Of a DNA stretch of 64,000 nt, positions 6,583-17,351 are shown piece after piece. Under the pieces are notes generated by a model. It saw only the letters and a program-made list of their open reading frames with translations, was not told the DNA's origin and did no database searches. Numbering within the stretch: the first letter of the stretch is position 1; each line of letters starts with the position of its first letter. The stretch lies in NCBI GenBank assembly GCA_023422775.1, contig JAFAGM010000064.1:1-64000 (forward strand). Direction: 5' to 3'. This DNA is from Pseudomonadota bacterium (lineage in GTDB: Bacteria > Pseudomonadota > Alphaproteobacteria > Rhizobiales > Xanthobacteraceae). The translations under genes and the position numbers were made by a program.

Positions 6583-9081
6583 TTACTGAAGGCCCATGCT
6601 GCCGGTGGACGATGTCGACGAATTCGCGATGGTCCGCAGGCCGATCTGCAGCATGAAGCCGTGACTGAGAACCGGCGGCGCTGCTCCGGCCGAATAGGTG
6701 TAGGACGTCACGTAGTTGGCGGCGAGCACGAAACAGTCGTCCACATAGCCGGCGCCAACGATGTATTGGTTCAGCTTGTTGGCTTCAAGATCCCAGCGCG
6801 CTGCTCCCTGCACCACCCAGTTCGACGCCACCTTGACCGATGCGCTGCCGAGCAGGCCTTCGCGCCGGGTCAGATATCCGAGTTGCGGCTGGGCGGCATA
6901 GTTGCCGTACAGCATGCTCACCGACCAGCGGTCGAACGCTGCCCGTCCCTCGGCCTCGAAGCGATTGATGTTGAGCGTCTCCTCGTCCATGCGCGAGCGC
7001 ACGCTGAACGTATAGGTCCGGTTCGGCGAATAGTTCACCCGTGCGACATAGTCGGAGCGCGTGTTCTGCAGGCCGGAATCGAGGCCGGTGTTGGTCGGGT
7101 CCTGCACCGCAAACGAATTCAGGCCGTAGAGCTGGTATGATTGCCCGAACAGCACGTTGACGCTGCCGCCGCGGTCGAACTGCGTGGTCGCCTGCACACC
7201 GACATTGGCGCGTCCGCCGCCCTCGACGCGATCGTAGCCGGAGAACTTGTCGACGGCGAACAGGTTGCTGGCGTCGAACACCAGGCTTTGCGCGTCTTCG
7301 TTGGGAAGCTTTCCGGCGTAGGTTTCGTTGGGACGAATGATGACCTGCGCGATCGGCTCGATGGTGGTGGTGCCCCAGGGCTGGACGTTGATGAAGGGGT
7401 AGCGGTATTCGAGGCCGACCGCCGGCATCGCCCGCAGCGCCTGGGTGTCGCCGACGGGCAGGAAATTCGAAACGCCGGGCTGGTTCGAAACCGAGGAGTT
7501 GATGGCGTCGGCGCGCAGTATCGCGAACGGCGTCCAGATCTGGCCGATCGGATCGGTGAACGATTTCCGCCATTGCGCCTCGGCTGTCAGGCGCGTGTAG
7601 GTGCCGGGAAAGCCGCGCAGCAGGCACTGCGACGGCAACCGCGCGAGCGGATCGGCCGATGCCGTCGTGCACAGGCCGTTGGTGTTCGCCAGTGTCGTGA
7701 TCGGATCGAACGCCGCGGTTTCGCGCGACAGGCTGGTGAAATTCGTCTTGTAGCTGAACTCGCCGCCGAAGATCGGATGGTTGATCACGTTGGAGTAGTC
7801 GATGACCGGGTGAATGACCGGAACCTTGTCCTGGAAACCGGAGTAGCTCAGATAATAGATCGTGCGCGCATCGAAGAAGCTGCGATTGCCGACGCCGGTC
7901 AGATAGAGCTGCGAGATCGCTTCCGTCGGCAGGCTCAGGAACGAGCCCAGCGGATCCTTGTACTGGGCGAGCCGGTAGTCCGAGAAGAAGTAGTAGTCGG
8001 TCAGCAGGACGCCGTCCCAGCCCCAGACCCATTTGTCGTTGATCGCGAACTGGCCCTTGGTGTCGATGCCGCCGCGGAACGGGCGGTCGCCCGGTTTTCC
8101 GGCGAAGGCGTCCTGATCCAACTGGTCGATGCCGTAGCCGCGGATCTGATACGATCCGTTGATCAGCTGCTGGCGGAATTCGCCCTGGAACAGCACGCCC
8201 TGCCGGCTCGTGAAGCGCGGGCTGAAGGTCGCGTCGTAGTCCGGCGCGATGGCCCAGTAGAACGGGGTTTCCACGGCGTAGCCGAAGGTCGACGCCTGTG
8301 TGAAGCCCGGCATCAGGAATCCGGTCTTGCGCTTGACGGTCGGATCGGGCGTCGAGAAATACGGCAGATACGCCATCGGCACGCCGAAGAACTCGAGCTG
8401 CGCGTTCTCGAAATAGAGCATCTTCTCGGTCTGGTCGTGGATGATGCGAGCACCCTTGACCTGCCACAGCGGCGGCTTCTTCGGATTGTCCTTGCAAGGC
8501 GCGCAAGCGGTGTACACGCCGTTCTCGAACACGGTGTAGTTGCCGGCCGAGCGATCGGCGCGCGTCGCCGCCATGCGCGTGGCATCCGCGGTGTCGACGC
8601 GCAGCGAGTCGACGAAACCGTCACGGTAATCGTCGCTCAGGTCCATGATGTTGGCGTAGGTGACTTTGCCTTCCGCGTCGGTCAGTCGGATGTTGCCTTC
8701 CGCATGCAGGCGCTTGGTCTTCTGGTCGTAGACGACCTTGTCGGCCTCCACGCTGGTGCCGTTGTAGAACATCTGCACGTTGCCGACAGCCGACACGCGC
8801 TGGTTGTTGTAGTCGTAATCCACCTCGACCGCTTGCACGAGCATCTTGCCGTCATGGTTGGCGGGACGCGGCGGCGGCTTGGGCGGCCGTGGATTGTACG
8901 TAAAGCTCTGCGCCGAGGCAGGGACCGTGAGGGCGAGCTCGATCGTCCCGCCGAAAACAAGGCCGGCGAGCAGGGCGATCATGGGTGCCCCGAAGGCGGC
9001 CAAGCGGTTCCGATAGCGGCGCACGGAAATGCGCCGCCTGAATGCAGGCGTGCTCAACTGGCGGGCGGCGACAACGGCCAC
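6583..9081 (-). CDS. lptD: LPS assembly outer-membrane protein LptD
   Basis: 832 residues. A hydrophobic signal segment (about GAPMIALLAGLVFGG to PASAQS) is followed by the OstA-like N-domain (VEVDYDYNNQRVSAVGNV, EADKVVYDQKTKRLHAEGNI) and a long C-terminal beta-barrel region rich in aromatic strands. With LptE it inserts LPS into the outer leaflet. I place the start at a GTG at 9081 because a strong AGGAGG lies 7 bases upstream and the GTG overlaps the lptG stop (TAGTG); a farther ATG at 9147 would lie inside lptG and lacks such a site. Cysteines for the usual disulfides are few and were not mapped. Confidence 0.93.
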   Translation of the reverse strand: MAVVAARQLSTPAFRRRISVRRYRNRLAAFGAPMIALLAGLVFGGTIELALTVPASAQSFTYNPRPPKPPPRPANHDGKMLVQAVEVDYDYNNQRVSAVGNVQMFYNGTSVEADKVVYDQKTKRLHAEGNIRLTDAEGKVTYANIMDLSDDYRDGFVDSLRVDTADATRMAATRADRSAGNYTVFENGVYTACAPCKDNPKKPPLWQVKGARIIHDQTEKMLYFENAQLEFFGVPMAYLPYFSTPDPTVKRKTGFLMPGFTQASTFGYAVETPFYWAIAPDYDATFSPRFTSRQGVLFQGEFRQQLINGSYQIRGYGIDQLDQDAFAGKPGDRPFRGGIDTKGQFAINDKWVWGWDGVLLTDYYFFSDYRLAQYKDPLGSFLSLPTEAISQLYLTGVGNRSFFDARTIYYLSYSGFQDKVPVIHPVIDYSNVINHPIFGGEFSYKTNFTSLSRETAAFDPITTLANTNGLCTTASADPLARLPSQCLLRGFPGTYTRLTAEAQWRKSFTDPIGQIWTPFAILRADAINSSVSNQPGVSNFLPVGDTQALRAMPAVGLEYRYPFINVQPWGTTTIEPIAQVIIRPNETYAGKLPNEDAQSLVFDASNLFAVDKFSGYDRVEGGGRANVGVQATTQFDRGGSVNVLFGQSYQLYGLNSFAVQDPTNTGLDSGLQNTRSDYVARVNYSPNRTYTFSVRSRMDEETLNINRFEAEGRAAFDRWSVSMLYGNYAAQPQLGYLTRREGLLGSASVKVASNWVVQGAARWDLEANKLNQYIVGAGYVDDCFVLAANYVTSYTYSAGAAPPVLSHGFMLQIGLRTIANSSTSSTGSMGLQ

Positions 9082-10178
9082 TACCCGTCCTCCTGGTACA
9101 GCAAGGCCAAAAATCCGGTGAGGCCACCCACAAAGACGGGCAACCACGCCGCAGCGATGGGATGCATCAACTCAGCCTTGCTCAAATCCTCAGTAACTTT
9201 CGATAGAACGTAGAGCAGAAACCCTGCGCCCACGCCACTTAAAACCATCTTTTGCACGCCGCCCATCCGGAAGAACCGAAGGCTGACGGATGCCGCCAAC
9301 ATGACCATTGCAGCCAGCAAAAACGGCTGTGCGATGAGCTTATGGTACTGCAAACGATATCCGGCGGTCGCGAAGCCGGAGCTCTCGGACGAACGGATAT
9401 AGCCGGGCAGTTGCCAAAAGGACACGGTTTCGGGGGTGGAGAAACTGTTGCGGACCTGAGCCGGGGTCAGGGTGGTGGCCAGGTAAAAGCTCTCCTGGTC
9501 GACCGGAGGCTTGTCCAGGGAGTATCTGCGTACCGATTTGAACGCCCAGCGGCCCTCCTCGAGGGTGGCCTCCCGCGCTTCGATTCGCTCCTTGAACTGG
9601 AGGTCGGTGTCGAACCGGAACACGGTTAGCCCGGTCAGCCGCGCACCCTGCTGCTCGCTGCGCGCCGCATTGATGATCGACTGGCCCTCGCTGTTGATCT
9701 GGTTGAGCCAGAAGCCGGACGCGTCCTGGATGCCGCCACCGGGCGCCGAGCCGAACAGTTCGGCCTCCATCCGCTTGGAAAGTTCGCGCAGGTTCGCCGA
9801 CATCGGATTGTAGGCGGTCGTCGCCAGGGTACCGAGGACGATCGCGCTCGCCAGCGCCGGGGAGATGAACTGCCAGGCGGAGACGCCGGCGGCGCGTGCG
9901 ACCACCAGTTCGAGCCGCCGCGACAGCGCAAGGTAGCAGGTCATCGCGCCGATCAGGACGCAGAATGGCATCAGCTTTTCGAGCAGCTGGGGCACCCGGT
10001 ACAGCGATGTCTGCGCCACCGTGATCGCCGACGCCGACGCCAGGCCCGAGGTCTTGCGGACCATCTCGATGTAGTCGACCAGCACCAGCAGCACGAAGAT
10101 GCTCGCAAACACGCCCACGGCCGAGATCAGGAAGCGGCCGGCGAAGTATCTCCCGAGCGTGTTGGTCATCATGCTCAT
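9081..10178 (-). CDS. lptG: LPS export ABC transporter permease LptG
   Basis: 365 residues, starting MSMMTNTLGRYFAGRFL. It has the LptF/LptG (YjgP/YjgQ) architecture: transmembrane segments at about residues 15-35, 60-80 and 100-120, a large periplasmic beta-jellyroll domain (about 130-265), then three C-terminal transmembrane segments. LptB2FG extracts LPS from the inner membrane and pushes it along the Lpt bridge to LptD, encoded next. The start codon overlaps the lptF stop by ATGA. Its stop overlaps the lptD GTG. Confidence 0.95.
   Translation of the reverse strand: MSMMTNTLGRYFAGRFLISAVGVFASIFVLLVLVDYIEMVRKTSGLASASAITVAQTSLYRVPQLLEKLMPFCVLIGAMTCYLALSRRLELVVARAAGVSAWQFISPALASAIVLGTLATTAYNPMSANLRELSKRMEAELFGSAPGGGIQDASGFWLNQINSEGQSIINAARSEQQGARLTGLTVFRFDTDLQFKERIEAREATLEEGRWAFKSVRRYSLDKPPVDQESFYLATTLTPAQVRNSFSTPETVSFWQLPGYIRSSESSGFATAGYRLQYHKLIAQPFLLAAMVMLAASVSLRFFRMGGVQKMVLSGVGAGFLLYVLSKVTEDLSKAELMHPIAAAWLPVFVGGLTGFLALLYQEDG
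9089..9094 (-). promoter_or_regulatory. Ribosome-binding site that fixes the lptD start
   Basis: AGGAGG on the minus strand, inside the last codons of lptG, ends 7 bases before the GTG at 9081. It decides in favour of the GTG over the upstream ATG at 9147 and shows translational coupling of lptG and lptD. Confidence 0.75.
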
Positions 10179-11344
10179 GCTGTGGCCGGCCGTCTGAACA
10201 GCCGCGCAAGGCGGGCATTGGATCTGTTGATCGCTTCCATCAGCGCGGCCGGCGGTTCCACCACGATGCCGCCTATGATCATCCACAACCCGACACCGAT
10301 CGCGCAAAACAGCATCGAATACTGGACCAGCGCCATGGCCGGCGTCTTCACGGTCATCACCGAGCAGGCGAATCCCGCCATGCGCAGGCCGAACACCGCC
10401 ACGATCGATCCGCCGATCGAAAAATTGCGGCTCTGCCGCGTGGTACGCGGCGTGCCGAGAAAGGCGAACGTCAGGACCGCGAAGGCAAAAGGATAGAGCG
10501 GCGACATGAACCGATCATGCAATTCTGCGAAGAACTGCCCGGACAACTGCTTGAATACCGGATCGTCCTCGGTGGGCGAAAACAGTTCCCAGAAATAGCG
10601 TTCGCGAATTCCGAGCGCGACGTCGCGGCCGCGGTTGGAGAACTTCGACATGTCGAAGGCATATCGGCCGAACGCCACTAGCGCCGGATCGCGCTTGCCG
10701 GCCTCGAATCGCTCGAGATTGCCGTCCTCGAGCACCAGATAGGAGCCGTTCTCGTTCTTCAGCACCGTGCCGTGATCGGCGATGATGGTGATACGCTCCT
10801 TCGGATCGCGGCGATCGTCGACGAAGATGCCGGCGAGCACGCCGCCCGGCAGCCGTTCGCGGATGCGAATCGTCAGGTTGGTGTCGAGCTGGGCGAATCG
10901 TCCCGGCTGAAGAATGTTGGTCAGGACGTCGGCGGTGATCTCCGCGTCCCATTGCTTGATCCGGCGCATGCCGTCGGGGGCGAGATAGGCGCCGATGAAG
11001 GCAACGCCGGCGGCCACGACGCAGGTGGCGAAGAAGAACGGACGGAACAGCCGGAATGGCGAGAAACCGGCCGCATTCATCACGATGATTTCGGAATCCG
11101 TGGCGAGCTTGTTCAGCGTGTGCGAGATCGCGATCATCAGCGCAATCGGCGCGATGATCAGTACCAGCGCCGGAATCACGAGGCTGGTAATGCCGAGAAA
11201 GGTGATGATGGTCTGGCCCTGGCTGGTCATCAGGTCGATGCCGCGCAGCGCCTGCGTAATCCAGATCACGCCGGTGAGGCTGACCAGGACAAGCGCAAAC
11301 GACGCCAGCGTCGTGCGGAAGATGTACCTGTCGATCGACCCCAT
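10175..11344 (-). CDS. lptF: LPS export ABC transporter permease LptF
   Basis: 389 residues starting MGSIDRYIFRTTLASFALVL. Same topology as LptG: N-terminal membrane helices with the coupling segment INHTLNKLATDSEIIVM-like region (here SHTLNKLATDSEIIVMNA), a periplasmic domain, and C-terminal helices. It pairs with LptG in the LPS extraction transporter. It is the first gene of a minus-strand operon running through lptG, lptD, surA, pdxA, rsmA and probably adh. Confidence 0.95.
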   Translation of the reverse strand: MGSIDRYIFRTTLASFALVLVSLTGVIWITQALRGIDLMTSQGQTIITFLGITSLVIPALVLIIAPIALMIAISHTLNKLATDSEIIVMNAAGFSPFRLFRPFFFATCVVAAGVAFIGAYLAPDGMRRIKQWDAEITADVLTNILQPGRFAQLDTNLTIRIRERLPGGVLAGIFVDDRRDPKERITIIADHGTVLKNENGSYLVLEDGNLERFEAGKRDPALVAFGRYAFDMSKFSNRGRDVALGIRERYFWELFSPTEDDPVFKQLSGQFFAELHDRFMSPLYPFAFAVLTFAFLGTPRTTRQSRNFSIGGSIVAVFGLRMAGFACSVMTVKTPAMALVQYSMLFCAIGVGLWMIIGGIVVEPPAALMEAINRSNARLARLFRRPATA

Positions 11345-11695
11345 GCGTTACCGCACAATCCCACCATTGCGCCCCGAAAAGGCAGCTTTCGACCAATCCC
11401 CGTTACGGGTTCCCCCTTGGTCGGGCCGCCATCTTTCAGCCGTCTGCATTCTCACCACCATCCCTTTGATCCGTCAACAAAATGGCCGGGCCGTGGCACC
11501 CCTCCAATGTGGTTAATAATTCACTTCATGTGGCCTTCCGGCCACGGCGGCGCTTGGCAGCGCTGTGGCTGACAGGCCATAGTGTTGCAAATGTCAGGTC
11601 TCGGGCGATCCGGGCCTCTGCCGTAACGAACATTGGACCACGGGCGCCCGATTCCGGCTTGCCCGAACAGCCCCTGAATTCTGGAGGATTTACCC
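11345..11695. other. Divergent promoter region lptF / pepA
   Basis: No gene is seen. The 351 bases separate the divergently read lptF operon and pepA, so promoters for both should lie here. An AT-rich patch (GTTAATAATTCACTT, about 11513-11527) is the best candidate for one of them. A TGGAGGATT ribosome-binding site precedes pepA. Confidence 0.5.
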
Positions 11696-13198
<1,503 letters not shown>

Positions 13199-13207
13199 TT
13201 CATCATA

Positions 13208-13257
13208 GCGTTTTCGAGCGAAGTGGATACCGGTTCGCGTCAAGAAAACGCGTCAAA
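13208..13257. repeat. Short palindromic intergenic repeat (GCGTTTTC...GAAAACGC type)
   Basis: The element begins GCGTTTTCGAGCGAAGTGGA and ends GAAAACGCGTCAAA, so its ends pair (GCGTTTTC with GAAAACGC). I recognise this as a common short intergenic repeat of bradyrhizobia. A shorter variant is at 24434-24468. It lies between pepA and holC. Confidence 0.75.
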
Positions 13258-13284
13258 TAAGGAATCCAAAGTGGTGGAAACCGG

Positions 13285-13737
13285 ATGACGGAAGTCCTGT
13301 TCTATCATCTGCAGAACATGTCGCTTGAGAATGTCTTGCCGCCCTTGCTTGAGAAATCGCTCGAGCGCGGCTGGCGCGTGGTCGTGCAGTCGACCTCGCA
13401 GGAGCGAACCGACGCGCTCGACGTGCATCTGTGGACCTACACCGACGATTCGTTCCTGCCGCACGCCACCTGGCGTGCAGGCGACGCGCAGGACCAGCCC
13501 ATCATCCTTTCGATCGAGGAAGGGAACCCGAACCGGGCCAATGTCAGGTTCCTGATTGACAATGCGGCGCTGCCGGCGGACTCCGACAGCTACGAGCGGG
13601 TCGTGCTGGTCTTCAACGGCGACGATGACGAGGCGCTGGCCGCGGCGCGCGTGGTCTGGACCGATTGCAAGGCGCGGGGGTTCGAGGTGACGTACTGGCA
13701 GGCCGACGAGCGGGGACGATGGCAACGCCGGCAATAG
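13285..13737 (+). CDS. holC: DNA polymerase III chi subunit
   Basis: 150 residues starting MTEVLFYHLQNMSLENVLPPL, with the family segments SLERGWRVVVQ, LDVHLWTYTDDSFLPH and PIILSIEEGNPN, then VLVFNGDDDEAL. Chi binds the psi subunit of the clamp loader and the C-tail of SSB in the replisome. The distance from pepA and the shared strand suggest co-transcription, although a repeat element sits between them. Confidence 0.93.
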   Translation: MTEVLFYHLQNMSLENVLPPLLEKSLERGWRVVVQSTSQERTDALDVHLWTYTDDSFLPHATWRAGDAQDQPIILSIEEGNPNRANVRFLIDNAALPADSDSYERVVLVFNGDDDEALAAARVVWTDCKARGFEVTYWQADERGRWQRRQ

Positions 13738-13872
13738 CGAATCCGTTGGAATTAATGATATCCTGCGGTTTTCGTGCCGGACCCTGCGGGTGTCATGGTC
13801 ATGCCGCAAAGTGGTGTTCGGACAAGTGCCTGGACAAGTGCTTGGGGCTGAGTGGCGGGAGCTTGATCTAGC

Positions 13873-14400
13873 GTGCGACGCGGAACTATCGATCGAAAGC
13901 CATTGCTGGCGTTGCTGCTGCTCGGTTCCATGCTGGCAGGCTGCACTAGCGCGCCCGACCTTCTTTCGAAGGATGCGGACTGGTTCTCGCGCTCCGGCCG
14001 CACCTTCATCAAGAACGTGTCGATCGAAACGCCGCCGCTCAGCGCGGACAAGCCGGTCGCGCCTGACGAACTCGTCAGCGCCGACGGTGCCTGCCCCGGA
14101 ATGGGCGGAGGCGCCAACGCGCTGGCTGACGGCGCTGCCGGCGCTCCGGTTCCCTCTACGACCGGGACGGTAGCGCTGGGACATGCCGAATGCGACGTCG
14201 TGCGGGGCATCGGAGCGCCCGACAACGTCAGTCTGTCCAACAATCCGCGCGGCGATCGGGTTGCGGTCGTCACCTATTCGCGCGGTCAGCGCGCCGGCAT
14301 CTATACCTTCACGGCGGGCCGGCTGACATCGATCGAGCGTGCACCGGAACCGGTGGCGCAGCCGAAGGGCGCCAAGCCGAGGAGGAAGCCGGCGGCGTAG
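13873..14400 (+). CDS. Putative outer-membrane lipoprotein of unknown function
   Basis: 175 residues from a GTG start. The N-terminus is a lipoprotein signal: basic residues, LLALLLLGSM, then the lipobox LAGC (cysteine near residue 24). The mature protein has a proline/glycine-rich middle, a conserved-looking segment HAECDVVRGIGAPDNVSLSNN and a C-terminus rich in Lys, Pro and Ala. The GAP-N region and GxYTFxxGRLTSIER end resemble small SmpA/OmlA-like or bamE-like lipoproteins, but I cannot assign it to these. Related lipoproteins are common in bradyrhizobia. Confidence 0.8.
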   Translation: MRRGTIDRKPLLALLLLGSMLAGCTSAPDLLSKDADWFSRSGRTFIKNVSIETPPLSADKPVAPDELVSADGACPGMGGGANALADGAAGAPVPSTTGTVALGHAECDVVRGIGAPDNVSLSNNPRGDRVAVVTYSRGQRAGIYTFTAGRLTSIERAPEPVAQPKGAKPRRKPAA

Positions 14401-14422
14401 TTTTCGCGGCTCCGGTTCGTTT

Positions 14423-16297
14423 CTAACTCGCCGCTTCGTCGAACTCCGAACTGGCTTCCAGCCAATCTTCCTCGGCGCGCCGCAGCGCGTTTTCGGCGCC
14501 GGCGCGCGCCTTGCTGAGCTGGGCTGCCTGCTTCGGATCGCGCGTGAACAGATCAGGCAGCGCGAGTGCGGTGTCGATCTTGGCGATGATGCCGTTGATG
14601 CGTTCGATCTCGGCCTCGGCCTCGGCGATCCGCTGCTTCAGCGGCGTCCGCTTTTCGCTCCTGCTGCGCTCCGGCCTTCCGTTTTCCTTGGCGCGCTCAT
14701 TGCTACGGTCGCGCGAACCGTTGCGCGTATCTCCGATGGACAGAACCATGCGCCGGTATTCGTCGAGATCGCCGTCATAGGCGGTGACGGTCTGGTTGGC
14801 GACGACCCACAACCGATCGGCGCAGGCCTCGATCAGATAGCGGTCGTGCGAGACCATGATGACGGCGCCCGGAAAATCGTTGATCGCTTCGGCCAGCGCC
14901 GCTCGGCTGTCGATGTCGAGATGGTTGGTCGGTTCGTCGAGGATGATCATGTTGGGGCCGTAGAAGGTGGCGAGCCCGAGCAAGAGCCGCGCCTTCTCGC
15001 CGCCGGAGAGACTCCGCACCAGCGTGTCGCCGGCCTTGCCGGAAAAGCCGATCGCGCCGACACGCCCGCGCACCTTGGTCTCGGTCGCATCCGGCATCAG
15101 CTTGCGGACGTGGTCGTACGGCGAGCCGTCGAGATTGAGTTCGTCGACCTGATGCTGCGCGAAATAGCCGACCGACAGTTTTTCGGCGCGCGTGACCCGG
15201 CCCGAGAACGGCTGCAGCTTGTTGGCGAGAAGCTTGACCAGCGTCGATTTGCCGTTGCCGTTGGAGCCGAGCAGGGCGATGCGGTCGTCGGTGTCGATCC
15301 GCAGCGTCACGCGATTGAGCACCGGCTTCTTCGGATCGTAGCCGACCGAGACGTCATCGACCGCGATGATCGGCGGCGACAGCATCTTTTCCGGTGTGGG
15401 GAACGAAATCTCGCGCACGTCCTGCGTCACCAGCGCCGTGACCGGCTTCATGCGCTCCAGCATTTTCACGCGGGATTGCGCCTGGCGCGCCTTGGATGCC
15501 TTGGCCTTGAAGCGATCGACAAACGCCTGCAGCCGCTTGCGCTCGTCGGCCTGCCGCTTGGCGTGTTTGGCATCCAGCATTTCGCGGGTGGCGCGCTGTT
15601 CCTCGAAGGAGGAGTAGGTGCCCTTGTAGAGTGTCAGCTTGCCGCGATCGAGATGCAGGATCTGGTCGACGGAGGTGTCGAGCAGGTCGCGGTCATGGCT
15701 GATCACGATGACGGTGCGCGGGTAGCTGGCCAGATGGTCTTCCAGCCACAGCGTGCCTTCGAGGTCGAGATAGTTGGTCGGCTCGTCGAGCAGCAATAGG
15801 TCCGGTGCCGAGAACAGCGTCGCCGCCAGCGCTACCCGCATGCGCCAGCCGCCGGAGAACTCCGAGCAAGGCCGCGCCTGGTCTGTGGTCGAGAACCCGA
15901 GCCCGCTCAGGATCGCCGCCGCGCGCGCCGGTGCGGAGTGCGCGTCGATGTCGACGAGGCGGGTCTGGATTTCGGCGATCCGGTGCGGGTCGTCTGCGGT
16001 TTCGGCTTCGCGCAGCAGCGCGTCGCGCTCCAGGTCGGCCTTCAGCACGACGTTGACGAGGCTTTCCGGGCCGTCGGGCGCTTCCTGCGCCAGGCTGCTG
16101 ATCCGCCACCGCGGCGGCAGCGTGATGCTGCCGGATTCGATCGGCAGGTCGCCGCGGATCGCATGAAACAGCGTCGATTTGCCGACGCCGTTACGGCCGA
16201 CGAAGCCGACGCGCGCGCCCGGCACGATCTGCACCGTGCTGCTGTCGATCAAAAGCCGTCCGGCGATGCGGACCGAAATATCCGTTATTGAAAGCAT
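14423..16297 (-). CDS. ABC-F family ATP-binding protein (Uup/YheS type)
   Basis: 624 residues with two ABC ATPase domains in one chain and no membrane segments. Domain 1 has Walker A GRNGVGKST, signature SGGWRMR and Walker B LLLLDEPTNYLDL; domain 2 has GSNGNGKST, LSGGEKARL and IILDEPTNHLD. The linker between them is basic and helical, and the C-terminal tail is charged and coiled-coil-like (KQRIAEAEAEIERINGIIAK), as in Uup and YheS. ABC-F proteins act on ribosomes rather than in transport. It is convergent with the lipoprotein gene. Confidence 0.93.
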   Translation of the reverse strand: MLSITDISVRIAGRLLIDSSTVQIVPGARVGFVGRNGVGKSTLFHAIRGDLPIESGSITLPPRWRISSLAQEAPDGPESLVNVVLKADLERDALLREAETADDPHRIAEIQTRLVDIDAHSAPARAAAILSGLGFSTTDQARPCSEFSGGWRMRVALAATLFSAPDLLLLDEPTNYLDLEGTLWLEDHLASYPRTVIVISHDRDLLDTSVDQILHLDRGKLTLYKGTYSSFEEQRATREMLDAKHAKRQADERKRLQAFVDRFKAKASKARQAQSRVKMLERMKPVTALVTQDVREISFPTPEKMLSPPIIAVDDVSVGYDPKKPVLNRVTLRIDTDDRIALLGSNGNGKSTLVKLLANKLQPFSGRVTRAEKLSVGYFAQHQVDELNLDGSPYDHVRKLMPDATETKVRGRVGAIGFSGKAGDTLVRSLSGGEKARLLLGLATFYGPNMIILDEPTNHLDIDSRAALAEAINDFPGAVIMVSHDRYLIEACADRLWVVANQTVTAYDGDLDEYRRMVLSIGDTRNGSRDRSNERAKENGRPERSRSEKRTPLKQRIAEAEAEIERINGIIAKIDTALALPDLFTRDPKQAAQLSKARAGAENALRRAEEDWLEASSEFDEAAS

Positions 16298-16410
16298 GCG
16301 GGGTTGTCACCGGAGCGGCCCGCAAACGCAACCCCAAACGCAATCCGTTATCGGCAAATTCTATCGGCGTATTGATGAAATATGTCGGTAGGCCGCGGTT
16401 CCGGCAGGCC

Positions 16411-16584
16411 TCAATGCCGGTCGTTATCAAGGCGGCGCAGTTCGTCCATCAACTCCCGCAACCGGGGTGACAACTCGGTTTCCGGGCGGAAGCTTCGCTG
16501 CAACCGTTCGCCGACCGCATCGCAGATCGACCGGCAGGTCCGGCGATCAATTTGTTCGACGTCGCTGTTGATTTGGCTGTCCAT
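16411..16584 (-). CDS. Small conserved hypothetical protein (57 aa)
   Basis: The minus strand from an ATG at 16584 encodes 57 residues starting MDSQINSDVEQIDRRTCRSI and containing CDAVGERLQRSF and LSPRLRELMDELRRLDND. It is hydrophilic, helical and lacks any signal. I recognise similar short proteins in bradyrhizobia, without known function. The reading frame is the only one here with a balanced composition; the longer overlapping frame at 16449-16658 looks like noise. Confidence 0.7.
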   Translation of the reverse strand: MDSQINSDVEQIDRRTCRSICDAVGERLQRSFRPETELSPRLRELMDELRRLDNDRH

Positions 16585-16729
16585 GGCAATTCTCTTTGGT
16601 CATTCGCTTGACGCGTTCCATTTCGCAATCCGCGCTGGGTTTGAGCGATCATTTGCAAGTCAAGTCATTGCGAGGGATTTAGTTTCCCGCGCATGGCCGC
16701 ATGCATTCGTCCGCAGGTAGCGAATCATG

Positions 16730-16760
16730 AAAAACGCCCCGGCGCAGCGGCCGGGGCGTT
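16730..16760 (-). terminator. Rho-independent terminator
   Basis: On the minus strand AACGCCCCGGC pairs with GCCGGGGCGTT across a short loop, followed by TTTTT. It lies 17 bases after the stop of the histidine-rich small protein gene. Confidence 0.8.
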
Positions 16761-16776
16761 GGGAACTCCAGTCCCA

Positions 16777-17028
16777 TCAGAAGCAGCGATTCACCAGCCG
16801 CCAGCGCAGTCCGAACGGGGTCGGGACCAGGCGACGCACGTAGCAGCCGCCATATCCGCCGGCGTAATAGGCCGGGCCGCCGACAATGATGCGGGGGCCC
16901 CAGCCATGATGATGGTGATGATGATGCCCGCCATGGCGCCAGCCATGCGCCGAGGCGGAGTTTGGCGCCAGCGCGGCCGCACCGAGTGAAGCCGCGGCCG
17001 CAACAACGAGCGAGAGCTTGCGTAACAT
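16777..17028 (-). CDS. Small secreted histidine-rich protein (83 aa)
   Basis: The protein has a clear signal peptide (MLRKLSLVVAAAASLGAAAL to NSASA) and a mature part of about 57 residues with a run of seven histidines (GGHHHHHHHGWG), glycine and tyrosine (YYAGGYGGCY) and two basic stretches. A metal-binding role is possible but not shown. A strong GAGGAGA site precedes the ATG and a terminator follows, so it is a complete monocistronic gene. Similar short His/Gly/Tyr secreted proteins are frequent in rhizobia. Confidence 0.85.
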   Translation of the reverse strand: MLRKLSLVVAAAASLGAAALAPNSASAHGWRHGGHHHHHHHGWGPRIIVGGPAYYAGGYGGCYVRRLVPTPFGLRWRLVNRCF

Positions 17029-17351
17029 GATGGTCTCCTCAAGGTTTGAGGCGCGGAAAGCGCCTTCGGTAAGATCCTCCCGTGACCCCCGGCGAGCCTG
17101 CCAGGTGCCCGATTGTTCGAAGCGTATGGCGGTGAGGCTGAACCGGTCCGTGATGCAGGTCTCACAGAGGGTTCACCTCCATGAAATCGGGGTAATCCGC
17201 GCGCCGGGGGGCGGATCGAGGCCGGCGCTGCCGGGGCGAAAAGCCGTCAAGGGCGGATGGCCGGGCGCGTCACGGGGTCCCTTGCCGTGGCGGGGTGGCG
17301 CCGATATAAGCCCCGCAACTCTCCACATCAGCGTTTTGTAAGGACGAACAA
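17029..17351. other. Divergent intergenic region, His-rich protein / ndk
   Basis: I see no coding sequence or RNA gene in these 323 bases. They should hold the divergent promoters of the small His-rich protein gene and ndk. A shallow AT-richer patch (CCGATATAAGCC, near 17300) about 45 bases before ndk is a possible -10 region. Confidence 0.45.

Noticed and set aside
4501..9213. Very long open frames on the plus strand (879 and 690 codons) opposite rsmA-pdxA-surA-lptD
   Set aside because: They lie antisense to well-identified genes in high-GC DNA, have shadow composition (Arg/Gly/Asp/His-rich), and show no family motif or ribosome-binding site.
13208..13257. CRISPR or transposon ends
   Set aside because: The palindromic repeats are single, scattered, not regularly spaced and have no cas or transposase genes nearby.
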